A stretch of DNA of 64,000 nucleotides from an uncultured Helicobacteraceae bacterium. Lineage in GTDB: Bacteria; Campylobacterota; Campylobacteria; Campylobacterales; Helicobacteraceae. Positions 56,055 to 64,000 of this stretch are shown piece after piece. A program made the position numbers and the translations under genes. The DNA lies in contig CALUUD010000001.1 in the NCBI GenBank assembly GCA_944323885.1, forward strand, positions 248,001 to 312,000, written 5' to 3'. Numbering within the stretch: the first letter of the stretch is position 1; every line of letters begins with the position of its first letter. The notes under the pieces were generated by a model, which saw nothing but the letters and a program-made list of their open reading frames with translations, ran no database searches and was not told the DNA's origin.

Positions 56055-56906
56055 ATGTCAGAAAATTTAAAAGAAAGAATTTTTTATATCTTATTTGGGT
56101 TATGTGCATTTGTATCAATTATTGCTGTTATATCCATATGTATATTTTTATTTGCTAATGCTATACCAACGATACGCACTATTGGAATAGTTGATTATTT
56201 ATTTGAAACATACTGGAATTATGAAATTGAGGCTTTTGGAATATTAACTATGATAGTAGGCAGCCTATATGTAACGGCACTTGCTATCATTATTGGTGTT
56301 CCAATTGGTGTATTAAGTGCTATATATCTTTCACAATTCTGTCCAAAATATTTAAAAAAAATTTTAATGCCTGCAGTTGAGCTTTTAGGTGCGATACCGA
56401 GTGTTGTATATGGTTTTTTTGGACTTGTAATCATTGTCCCTATTTTGCATACAATATTTGATGATATATCTGGAAAAAGCCTTCTAGCAGCATCAATTAT
56501 ACTAGCTATTATGATACTACCGACTATCATACTTATGTCAAAAAGTGCGATAGATTCTATTCCTAGAAGTTATTTTGAAGGTGCTCTAGCACTTGGGGCA
56601 AGTAAAGAAAAAAGTGTGTTCTTTGCTATGTTACCTGCGGCAAAATCTGGGATACTAGCATCTATAATACTTGGGATTGGGCGTGCAATAGGCGAAGCTA
56701 TGGCTGTGGTTATGGTTGCGGGCAATCAGACACAAATACCAACTTCAATACTAGATGGTGTAAGAACACTAACAACAGGTATTGTTCTTGAGATGGGGTA
56801 TTCTACTGGGTTACATAGAGATGTATTAATTGCTAATGGTGTAGTTTTATTTGTATTTATACTACTTATAAATATTAGCCTTAATATGCTCAAAAAAGAT
56901 AGATAG
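56055..56906 (+). CDS. pstC: Phosphate ABC transporter permease PstC
   Basis: 283 residues, six membrane segments. The permease EAA loop is YFEGALALGASKEKSVFFAM near residue 174, and GAIPSVVYGFFG (about residue 115) is typical of PstC/PstA. It starts 38 bp after pstS and precedes pstA by 8 bp. Confidence 0.95.
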   Translation: MSENLKERIFYILFGLCAFVSIIAVISICIFLFANAIPTIRTIGIVDYLFETYWNYEIEAFGILTMIVGSLYVTALAIIIGVPIGVLSAIYLSQFCPKYLKKILMPAVELLGAIPSVVYGFFGLVIIVPILHTIFDDISGKSLLAASIILAIMILPTIILMSKSAIDSIPRSYFEGALALGASKEKSVFFAMLPAAKSGILASIILGIGRAIGEAMAVVMVAGNQTQIPTSILDGVRTLTTGIVLEMGYSTGLHRDVLIANGVVLFVFILLINISLNMLKKDR

Positions 56907-56914
56907 AGGAACAA

Positions 56915-57733
56915 ATGCAAAGAGATCTTACTTCAGATATTATTTTTTATTCTTTAAGAATAGCAATATTTTTAACAATAAGTATTTTTATAATCATCAT
57001 TGGATTTATAATTATAAAAGGTGTTGCACATATAAACCCTAAATTATTTGAATGGGAATATAATAGTAATAATATTTCTATGATGCCTGCAATGATTAAT
57101 ACTATCAATATGATAGTTGCCTCACTTGCCATTGCTATGCCTTTTGGAATATTTGGAGCAATATTTCTCAATGAATACAATAAAAAAGATACTAAGATTA
57201 TAAAACTAATTAATATTGCAGCAGAGACACTTGTTGGGATTCCAAGTATAGTATATGGATTATTTGGATTTTTAGTATTTGTAACATATTTTGGGTTTAA
57301 ATTTAGCTTTTTATCTGGAGTGTTCACGCTTTCTATAATGATACTACCACTTATTTTACGAAGTTCACAAGAAGCTCTAAAATCCGTACCAAATAGTTTT
57401 AGAGAAGCGAGCTTTGCACTTGGTGCCACCAAACTTCGCACAATATTTTGTATTGTAATCCCTGCTGCAATACCTGGGATTTTAGCTGGTGTAATTTTAA
57501 GTATTGGCAAGATAGTAGGTGAAAGCGCTGCTCTACTGTATACAGCAGGTACAGTGGCAAAAATAGCAGCACCACTAGATTCTGCAAGAACATTAAGTGT
57601 GCATATGTATATGATTTCAGGTGAAGGGCTGTATATCAATGAAGCATATAGCACAGCAATGATATTAATTATCATGGTTCTTTTTGTAAATCTTATATCA
57701 AATTACATAGCAAAAAAACTTACAAAATCTTAA
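56915..57733 (+). CDS. pstA: Phosphate ABC transporter permease PstA
   Basis: 272 residues, six membrane segments. PstA pattern GIPSIVYGLFGFLVF near residue 110 and EAA loop SFREASFALGATKLRTIFCI near residue 160. The C-terminus has GESAALLYTAG, as in PstA. It pairs with PstC as the channel. Confidence 0.95.
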   Translation: MQRDLTSDIIFYSLRIAIFLTISIFIIIIGFIIIKGVAHINPKLFEWEYNSNNISMMPAMINTINMIVASLAIAMPFGIFGAIFLNEYNKKDTKIIKLINIAAETLVGIPSIVYGLFGFLVFVTYFGFKFSFLSGVFTLSIMILPLILRSSQEALKSVPNSFREASFALGATKLRTIFCIVIPAAIPGILAGVILSIGKIVGESAALLYTAGTVAKIAAPLDSARTLSVHMYMISGEGLYINEAYSTAMILIIMVLFVNLISNYIAKKLTKS

Positions 57734-57745
57734 GGGGTTATACTA

Positions 57746-58504
57746 ATGGATAAGAAAACTTGTTTTAACATCAAAGATATGAATCTATACTATGATGATT
57801 TTCATGCACTGAAAAATATTAATATGCAAATTCAAAAAGGCGATGTTACAGCATTTATAGGACCTAGCGGATGTGGAAAATCAACTTTTATTAAAAGTCT
57901 CAATAGAATGAATGATCTTATTGAGGGATGCAAAATTACTGGTAAAATCCTATTTTATGGTGATAATATCTATAAAAAATATAATGTAACCAATTTAAGA
58001 AAAAAAGTAGGCATGGTGTTTCAAAAACCAAATCCTTTTCCTATGAGTATTTATGACAATATAACATTTGGACCAAAAACACATGGTATAAAAGATAAGT
58101 ATAAATTAGATTCTATAGTTGAAGAAAGTTTAAAAGATGTCGGATTGTGGAAAGATTTAAAAGACAGATTAAAGCAAAATGCACTAAGCCTTAGTGGTGG
58201 GCAACAACAACGATTATGCATTGCAAGAACTATTGCGGTTAATCCTGAAGTTATACTTATGGATGAACCAACAAGTGCTCTTGATCCAATTTCAACCCTT
58301 AAAATCGAAGAACTAATAAATAAACTTAAAAAAGAATATACAATCATTATTGTTACACATAATATGCAACAAGCACATAGAATATCTAATAAAACAGCTT
58401 TTTTCTTACTTGGAGAAATGATAGAATTTGATGATACAAAAAATATTTTTACCAAACCAAAAGATAAAAAAACAAAGGATTACATTGAAGGAAGATTTGG
58501 ATAA
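57746..58504 (+). CDS. pstB: Phosphate ABC transporter ATP-binding protein PstB
   Basis: 252 residues. Walker [10 protein letters not shown] near residue 37; the PstB-type [20 protein letters not shown] follows; Q-loop [16 protein letters not shown]; signature [15 protein letters not shown]; Walker [14 protein letters not shown]; switch His in [10 protein letters not shown]. Length and motifs are standard. phoU, often next, is missing; the RR gene starts 33 bp on. Confidence 0.97.
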   Translation: MDKKTCFNIKDMNLYYDDFHALKNINMQIQKGDVTAFIGPSGCGKSTFIKSLNRMNDLIEGCKITGKILFYGDNIYKKYNVTNLRKKVGMVFQKPNPFPMSIYDNITFGPKTHGIKDKYKLDSIVEESLKDVGLWKDLKDRLKQNALSLSGGQQQRLCIARTIAVNPEVILMDEPTSALDPISTLKIEELINKLKKEYTIIIVTHNMQQAHRISNKTAFFLLGEMIEFDDTKNIFTKPKDKKTKDYIEGRFG

Positions 58505-58537
58505 AAATTTAAATATATTTTACACAAGGCAAAATAT

Positions 58538-59209
58538 TTGATTTATATATTAGAAGATGATAGTTCTATATTGGAGCTTATCATATATGCATTAAAAACA
58601 CAAAATATCAAATCCAAAGGTTTTATAAATTATGATGATTTCTTACAGGCAATAAAGGATAAAAAACCAGAGATAATCATACTAGATGTTATGTTGCCAG
58701 GTATTAGTGGATTTGAGATTTTAGATACAATCAAGACTAATCCAAAAACTAAAAATATACCAACTATACTCCTAACTGCATTAAATAGTGAATATGAAAA
58801 AGTAAAAGGTCTTGACCTAGGTGCTGATGATTATATAACAAAACCATTTGGGGTAATGGAGCTACTTGCTAGGATTAGGGTGATTTTGAGAAGATTGGAT
58901 AGTAAAGATAATGCAATATTCTTTGATGGTTTGGAATTTTCATATAAAAAACATAGTGTATCTATAGATAATCAAAAAATAGAACTAACATTAAAAGAAT
59001 TTGAATTATTAGGATTCTTAATTAAAAATCCAGATCATACATTTAGTAGGGATAAATTACTAGAAGAAATATGGGGATATATGTATACATGTGAAAGCAG
59101 AACACTTGATATGCACATAAAGACATTGCGTCAAAAGCTTGGAATCTGGGGAGAACGCATAAAGACTATTCGTGGAGTTGGTTATAAACTAGAAAAAACA
59201 AATGTATAA
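58538..59209 (+). CDS. phoB: OmpR/PhoB-family response regulator
   Basis: 223 residues from a TTG start (ACAAGG upstream). Receiver domain: acidic pair EDD at residues 5-7, phospho-Asp in IIILDVMLPG near residue 51, Thr/Lys in LLTALNS and DYITKPFGV. C-terminal winged-helix: LTLKEFELLGFLIKNPDHTF and SRTLDMHIKTLRQKLG, ending TIRGVGYKL. Position behind pstSCAB implies control of phosphate genes; the candidate target is the repeat region before pstS. The symbol is by analogy. Confidence 0.88.
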   Translation: MIYILEDDSSILELIIYALKTQNIKSKGFINYDDFLQAIKDKKPEIIILDVMLPGISGFEILDTIKTNPKTKNIPTILLTALNSEYEKVKGLDLGADDYITKPFGVMELLARIRVILRRLDSKDNAIFFDGLEFSYKKHSVSIDNQKIELTLKEFELLGFLIKNPDHTFSRDKLLEEIWGYMYTCESRTLDMHIKTLRQKLGIWGERIKTIRGVGYKLEKTNV

Positions 59210-60854
59210 AAAAATATTTAGCTCTATTTTTCTCACAACAATTTTTACGCTAGTTATTGCAAATATAATAATATTATTTACAATAGAATCTATACTTACA
59301 AAACAAGCATTTTTAGAACTAAAAAAAGAAGCAAATGTATTAGAAAATAAAATATTAGACTTAATGAATAATAGAATACCTAATACATATAGAATAAGTA
59401 TCATAAAAGAAAATGGCGAAGTAATATATGATAACACAAATGAAAATCTAAAAAACCATAGTGATAGAAGAGAAATAATAAATGCAATAATAAATAATGA
59501 AGCAACAAGTATAAGATATTCAGATACTATGAATATCAAGATGCTCTATTTTGCAAAAATAATTGACTTTAATAATGAAAAAATTATATTAAGAATATCA
59601 CAACCAAAAAAAGATATACAAAATATTATTTTCAATCTCTTGCCTTATTTTGGATTTGAATTTATATTGTGCACTATAATATGTTTTTTTATTGCCAAAA
59701 TACTCACAACTTCAATAATAAAGCCACTACATAAGATTAATTTAAACAATATTGCACAACAAATGCCATATACAGAATTAAAGCCATTTGCTCAATCATT
59801 AAAAAATGAGCATAAACTAATAAAAAATCAACTTAAAGGATTAAAGCAAAAACAAAATCAAATGCTACTCTTAACACAAAATATGAGTGATGGGCTTATA
59901 ATGTTAAATAGGCAAGGAAAGATTCTATTATCAAATAAAAAAGCAAATCAATACTTTGATAATCTTGAAAAAATTACAAACATAAATGAAATAAATGATT
60001 ATTTATTTTTACAACAAGTATTATTACGACTAAATACACTAAAAAAAGACAATAAACAACAAGTATTAAGAATAAAAATTAACAATAAAGAATGCGAAGC
60101 TGTATTTTGTCCAATATATTCAAAAGTAAAATTTAGAGGGATAATTATCATATTGCGCGATATTGATGCTATCTTAGTAATGAGAAATATGCGAAAGGAA
60201 TTTAGTGCAAATGTTACACATGAATTGAAAACACCATTAACTTCAATTCTTGCAAGTAGCGAAATGATAAACAATAATCTAGTAAAACAAGAAGACATCA
60301 ATATATTTGTAGAAAAGATAGAAAAAGAAGCAAAACGATTATTAGAAATGATTGATGAAATATTGAAACTTACATTCTTAGATGAGAATAAAGAAAATAT
60401 TATAATGAGTCAAATAAATTTAAAAAAAATTATAAATAGTGTGCTTGATAGACTTCAAGTAATTGCAAAAAATAAAAAAATAGATATCACATCAAACCTT
60501 AATGATATATCCATACTGGGCAATGAACAATTAATAGAGAATCTAATATATAACCTGTGTGATAATGCAATTAAATACAATAAAGAAAAAGGGGGAATAA
60601 AAATTAAGTTATACAAACAAAAGGATAAAACTATATTTAGCATAAAAGATAATGGTATAGGAATACCAAAAGAAGAACACAATAGAATCTTTGAAAGATT
60701 TTATTGTGTTGATAAAAGTAGAAGTAAAAAAATAGGTGGAACAGGGCTTGGGCTTTCTATAGTTAAATCTGTTGCAAAATGCCATAATGCAAAGATAGAA
60801 TTAAATAGTAAAGAAAATAAAGGTAGCGAATTTAGAATTATTTTTGAAACATAA
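59202..60854 (+). CDS. phoR: PhoR-like sensor histidine kinase
   Basis: 550 residues. Membrane segment at residues 5-27, a periplasmic sensor domain (28-145), a second segment near residue 150-170, a PAS-like part (about 225-320), then the H-box NVTHELKTPLTSILASSEM near residue 340 with the phospho-His, N box NLIYNLCDNAIKYN and G boxes DNGIGIPKEE, GGTGLGLSIVK. It overlaps phoB by 8 bp. It is the cognate kinase and presumably senses phosphate through Pst; PhoU is not encoded nearby. Confidence 0.9.
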   Translation: MYKKIFSSIFLTTIFTLVIANIIILFTIESILTKQAFLELKKEANVLENKILDLMNNRIPNTYRISIIKENGEVIYDNTNENLKNHSDRREIINAIINNEATSIRYSDTMNIKMLYFAKIIDFNNEKIILRISQPKKDIQNIIFNLLPYFGFEFILCTIICFFIAKILTTSIIKPLHKINLNNIAQQMPYTELKPFAQSLKNEHKLIKNQLKGLKQKQNQMLLLTQNMSDGLIMLNRQGKILLSNKKANQYFDNLEKITNINEINDYLFLQQVLLRLNTLKKDNKQQVLRIKINNKECEAVFCPIYSKVKFRGIIIILRDIDAILVMRNMRKEFSANVTHELKTPLTSILASSEMINNNLVKQEDINIFVEKIEKEAKRLLEMIDEILKLTFLDENKENIIMSQINLKKIINSVLDRLQVIAKNKKIDITSNLNDISILGNEQLIENLIYNLCDNAIKYNKEKGGIKIKLYKQKDKTIFSIKDNGIGIPKEEHNRIFERFYCVDKSRSKKIGGTGLGLSIVKSVAKCHNAKIELNSKENKGSEFRIIFET

Positions 60855-60972
60855 ATTCATTATTTAATTTATCTAAAATATTTATAATCACAAAATCAAT
60901 TAATAAACTACAAAAACTTTAGAAATAATTGCAAGTTATGTTACAGTGATATGTTTAACTTAGGGTTTAGAT

Positions 60973-61380
60973 ATGAATAAATTAATAACAAAATTTATAC
61001 AAAATAATCATCTTTTGAGTTTTAGTGTTATTGATGACAATGATGTATATTGTGCAAATTGTTATTATGCTTTTGATGAAATAAATATTAACTTGATTAT
61101 AAAAAGTAATGAAGAATCTAAACATATAAAATTAGCAAAAATAAATCCAAATATAGCAGCAACAATCGCAAAAGATTCAAAAAAATTATTACTAATAAAA
61201 GGTTTGCAGATAAAAGCAGTTTTTTTAGAATCTAATAAATATGAACAAGAAATATATTATTCAAGATTTCCATTTGCAAAATTAGGTGATGGAAAAATAT
61301 ATACACTAAAAATTTTATGGGCAAAATATACTGATAACAAATTGCTCACAAATAAAAAAATAATATTTAGCAGAGAATAA
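60973..61380 (+). CDS. UPF0306 (YhbP) family protein
   Basis: 135 residues with the split-barrel (pyridoxamine-oxidase-like) layout of E. coli YhbP: VYCANCYYAFDEININLIIK near residue 26, HIKLAKINPNIAATIAKDSK, then IKGLQIKAVFLES and YYSRFPFAKLGDGKIYTLKI. The order and wording match UPF0306. Flavin binding is possible but no function is proven. It stands alone between phoR and the porin gene. Confidence 0.85.
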   Translation: MNKLITKFIQNNHLLSFSVIDDNDVYCANCYYAFDEININLIIKSNEESKHIKLAKINPNIAATIAKDSKKLLLIKGLQIKAVFLESNKYEQEIYYSRFPFAKLGDGKIYTLKILWAKYTDNKLLTNKKIIFSRE

Positions 61381-61459
61381 CTTTACAAGCATATTAAACC
61401 TAATTTACAATCTTTTTACATTGTTAAGATTTTATTAATATTTATTAAGATTCTATGTT

Positions 61460-61496
61460 TTTTGTATATACAAAACAACTATTTTTTAGTTATACT
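61460..61496 (+). promoter_or_regulatory. Promoter with 16-bp palindrome before the porin gene
   Basis: A perfect palindrome, TTTTGTATATACAAAA, at 61460-61475 lies over the -35 position of a TATACT -10 box at 61491-61496, 33 bp before the porin ATG. Both arms are perfect, so a dimeric regulator is plausible. Confidence 0.5.
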
Positions 61497-61528
61497 TTTT
61501 TGTTTTTAAAAAAACATAAGGAGACAAA

Positions 61529-62833
61529 ATGAAGAAAATTTCACTAATTGCAGCTTTTGCATTAGCTGGTTCAAGTCTTGGTGCTGTATCATTAGAAGAT
61601 GCAATAAAAGGGGCAACTATCTATGGTAATTCATATATTAGATATGTATCAAATACAGGAACAAATGATGGAGGACAGGGTTACTCTATGAGATTTGTGG
61701 CTGATATAAATAGTGGAAATATTGCAAATAGTAACCTTAGTTTTAATGCTGGTATATTTTACCAACATGGTGGAACAATTAGAGCTGGTGTTAACACGGA
61801 TGATGCAGTAAATGGTTCTAGAGTTGAGGGTGGATATGGAAATCCAGCACTTACATCAGGTCTTAGCACATTATGGGCTAGATATTCATTTACACAATCA
61901 AAAACAGAAATCACTGGTGGAAAAATGAGAATTAATAGTCCAATATCAGAAACGACTCTTGATAGGGGTGTTGGTGCAACCATTACAAATAATGATATAG
62001 ATGGATTAAAAGTAACTGCAAGTTATTATGATAGCTGGGTTAGTGATACATATTACCTTGGTGGTATACAATCTGCACAAAATAGAACAACTAAACAAAA
62101 TACTGGTAATGGTATGGCTATGATAGGCTTTGATGGTGAATATGGAATGTCAAAGTTTAAAGTATGGTATGCAAATATTGATAAATTTATGAATACAATA
62201 TTTGGTGAATATAGCATAGGTGATAATTATGAGTTCAAAGCACAAATAGCATATACCGATATGTATAAAAATGCTATGCTAAGAGAAAGTGGCAAAAGAG
62301 TATGGTATAAATTTGATGGAACAGATGGAGCTAAATCAAGAGGTTTATATACTCTACAATTCACTATGAAGCCAATCAATGAATTTGCAACAAGAATTGG
62401 ATATGTAGGCAGTTTTGGTTCAGGTTATGGTGTAGCATTAAACAATCAAGCATCATTTAGTAAAGCAGGAAGATGGTGGTATGATAATTATGGAGATTCA
62501 AGAAATGGTTTTGCTTTCTCTGGACAAGGTGGAAAACAAGATACACATATAAATATATGGTATGTAGCTATGCAAGGAAAAGTTTCAATAGTAGATCTAG
62601 GGCTTGATATAGTGGGAATAAGTGGTAAAAATAACTTTGCAGTGAGTGCTTACAAATCACCAACTGGCGGTAAAATAGCAGAAGTTAATGCTAAAGATAG
62701 AACTTTCTTTGAAATCACACCATCAATTGATCTAAACATAACAAAAGGTGCAAAGATATCTACCTATTATGCTATAGTATTTGGACAAATAAACGTTCAA
62801 AGATTATGGACTCAATTCTCATACAGATTCTAA
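61529..62833 (+). CDS. Major outer-membrane porin, Campylobacter MOMP-like
   Basis: 434 residues. Signal peptide MKKISLIAAFALAGSSLGA; the mature start VSLEDAIKGATIYGNSYIRY followed by SMRFVADINSG is the MOMP/PorA pattern. The rest shows amphipathic strands with Gly/Asn loops and ends with LWTQFSYRF, a terminal Phe for BAM recognition. Such porins are the main diffusion channel. AAGGAG precedes the ATG. A palindrome overlaps its promoter and a hairpin follows. Confidence 0.85.
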   Translation: MKKISLIAAFALAGSSLGAVSLEDAIKGATIYGNSYIRYVSNTGTNDGGQGYSMRFVADINSGNIANSNLSFNAGIFYQHGGTIRAGVNTDDAVNGSRVEGGYGNPALTSGLSTLWARYSFTQSKTEITGGKMRINSPISETTLDRGVGATITNNDIDGLKVTASYYDSWVSDTYYLGGIQSAQNRTTKQNTGNGMAMIGFDGEYGMSKFKVWYANIDKFMNTIFGEYSIGDNYEFKAQIAYTDMYKNAMLRESGKRVWYKFDGTDGAKSRGLYTLQFTMKPINEFATRIGYVGSFGSGYGVALNNQASFSKAGRWWYDNYGDSRNGFAFSGQGGKQDTHINIWYVAMQGKVSIVDLGLDIVGISGKNNFAVSAYKSPTGGKIAEVNAKDRTFFEITPSIDLNITKGAKISTYYAIVFGQINVQRLWTQFSYRF

Positions 62834-62838
62834 AAATA

Positions 62839-62873
62839 ATATAAAGATTGGGTGTTAATACCAGTCTTTATAT
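62839..62873 (+). terminator. Bidirectional terminator between the porin and pglB
   Basis: ATATAAAGATTGG and CCAGTCTTTATAT form a 13-bp stem (one G-T pair) around a 9-base loop. It starts 5 bp after the porin stop and reaches the stop codon of the convergent pglB gene. Confidence 0.75.
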
Positions 62874-64000
62874 CACCTTAATTTATAAGCCTTAGCCCAC
62901 TTATCACTATGTATCAAACTAAATAATTCTTTATTATAATTTTCATACAAAAACAACTGGACACTAAGTGAATTATTTGTTCTATCGTCTATTGCAAAAA
63001 ACATGTTTAGTTCTTTTGAATAGATAATATGAAGCTTTGTTTTATCATTATTATATGTAGTTGTTATTGTCTGTAATTTATCTCCAATTCTATCAATTAT
63101 ATGAAACTTTTGCACATTAATATATTTGCCACTCTCTATACTTTTAAATACACCATCTTGTGGATAAAACTCAAATTCACCATCAAGTAAATAATAATCA
63201 TCTTTATTAACGACAGAAGAATATTGAGCCAATGTTTTGCTATCTTCTTTATGTATAACTTTTCCATTTGAATAATCAATATCACTAAACTCATCGATAG
63301 CAGTTTGTATAGCAAGTATACTAAATGGGATATATAAATAAATACTATGATTTATTTTTGGTGTAGCAAAATTAGAATCCCCTAAACTATCCATAAAAGA
63401 CTTTGGGTCATCAAAAGCGTTATACTTATATAGAATTCTATCTATATTATGATATTTAAGTAAATCTTTATCATTTGTGTAAAATGCTTCTGCAATAAGT
63501 TTTGACATATTATATGATGATAGTTGATTTGTAGAAGATAAAATAAAACTAGAAATAAAATGATTTACACCATCTAAATCAGTGCCTTGAATGATTACTT
63601 TTGTATTAGAATAATATGGTATCAAAAAGCCATAATCCCACCATGAAATAGTCAAATCATCTTTGCTTACAGAATCTTTCTTTATTGAATCAAGTGCATT
63701 AATTTCATAACCAAAAACAACAGGTGGTATAAAATAATTCTTTGTATGATAATAATTTGGCAATATTGCAAACAATGCAAGACAAGTTACTACAATAAAT
63801 TTGATACCATTTAATACAAATCTATCTTTTATAGCCAAACAAAAGAAATTTAATACAAAATATAAAAGATAAAAATATCCCAAACTAAATACTGGGGCTC
63901 CAAACATAGAAAATCTAAGACCAAGCTTCAAACTTGCTAATGACAAAAGTAGCAATGGAAGCAAAATGATACTTCGTGGAATCTTTGCAAACATCAAAAT
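62873..64000 (-). CDS. pglB: Oligosaccharyltransferase PglB, C-terminal part (cut by window edge)
   Basis: 375 codons to the right edge, where the frame is still open, so the N-terminal catalytic membrane part is missing. The last membrane segments are followed by the STT3/PglB signature ISWWDYGFLIPYYSNTKVII (63590-63650) and a periplasmic domain matching the C. jejuni PglB order (NHFISSFILSS, NMSKLIAEAFYTNDKDLLK, then HSIYLYIPFSIL). It transfers a lipid-linked oligosaccharide to Asn in D/E-x-N-x-S/T sites. No other pgl gene is in the window. Confidence 0.9.
   Translation of the reverse strand: MLMFAKIPRSIILLPLLLLSLASLKLGLRFSMFGAPVFSLGYFYLLYFVLNFFCLAIKDRFVLNGIKFIVVTCLALFAILPNYYHTKNYFIPPVVFGYEINALDSIKKDSVSKDDLTISWWDYGFLIPYYSNTKVIIQGTDLDGVNHFISSFILSSTNQLSSYNMSKLIAEAFYTNDKDLLKYHNIDRILYKYNAFDDPKSFMDSLGDSNFATPKINHSIYLYIPFSILAIQTAIDEFSDIDYSNGKVIHKEDSKTLAQYSSVVNKDDYYLLDGEFEFYPQDGVFKSIESGKYINVQKFHIIDRIGDKLQTITTTYNNDKTKLHIIYSKELNMFFAIDDRTNNSLSVQLFLYENYNKELFSLIHSDKWAKAYKLR

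Noticed and set aside
1-64000. CRISPR array, prophage, insertion sequence or integron
   Set aside because: No regularly spaced repeats, transposase, integrase, cas or phage structural gene was seen in any frame; the reverse transcriptase is not part of an intron.

Overview
The window is AT-rich DNA from a member of the Campylobacterota, most likely a Helicobacter outside the H. pylori group. The evidence is the gene content: the infB-ylxR-thrB-tsaB-lpxC-minC-M23 peptidase block, mobA-flhB, fliK-flgD-flgE, ccoNOQP followed by DUF4006- and FixH-type genes, a MOMP-like porin, luxS, an RdxA-like nitroreductase and a PglB-type oligosaccharyltransferase. No prophage, insertion sequence, rRNA operon or CRISPR array was seen. 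Genes are tightly packed; the only gene-poor stretch over 300 bp (46851-47536) holds a decayed small membrane-protein gene and the metE leader.

Layout. 1-9359 (all minus): a translation, threonine, cell-envelope and flagellar-export block, then mobA, glnA and two lipoproteins, one of the LPP20/FlgP type. 9418-13456 (minus): dnaG and a large Cys-containing exported protein, separated by a perfect hairpin terminator. 13646-13722: tRNA-Arg(GCG). 13736-15530: an outer-membrane protein divergent from a TetR regulator. 15587-20179: ppk and nrdA. 20198-28595 (minus): luxS, a small HMA metallochaperone, an alpha-2-macroglobulin lipoprotein with thioester motif, and PbpC, in one apparent operon. 28838-33571: the cbb3 oxidase operon with four accessory genes, one only 35 residues long. 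33574-35209: a GT-C-type membrane glycosyltransferase gene starting 2 bp after the fixH-like stop and interrupted by a G9 tract, a phase-variable gene in the OFF state. 35289-39199: EamA transporter, threonine dehydratase, a second multi-pass membrane protein, a UPF0126 protein. 39201-44027 (minus): fliK, flgD and a hook-family gene with three internal carbohydrate-binding-module-like repeats. 44177-52520: typA, a nitroreductase, the pseudogene, metE, metF-like, ilvD. 52569-55015 (minus): an AcfC-like binding protein and a stand-alone reverse transcriptase of the Abi/UG (defence) type. 55195-60854: pstSCAB-phoBR, where the PstS domain order is circularly permuted. 60973-64000: a UPF0306 protein, a MOMP-like porin, and the C-terminal part of pglB.

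How the parts fit. Respiration (cbb3 oxidase), phosphate handling (Pst, PhoBR-like, Ppk) and amino-acid synthesis (ThrB, IlvA, IlvD, MetE/MetF, GlnA) are ordinary housekeeping. Surface structures (hook, porins, the phase-variable GT-C protein, PglB, A2M/PbpC) suggest an animal-associated bacterium that varies and defends its envelope. The most unusual items are the circularly permuted PstS, the solitary reverse transcriptase whose promoter faces the pst promoter across a short region of 11-bp-spaced repeats, the G9 contingency gene attached to the oxidase operon, and the hook protein with CBM-like repeats. All functional assignments are from reading motifs and gene order; no database search was possible.
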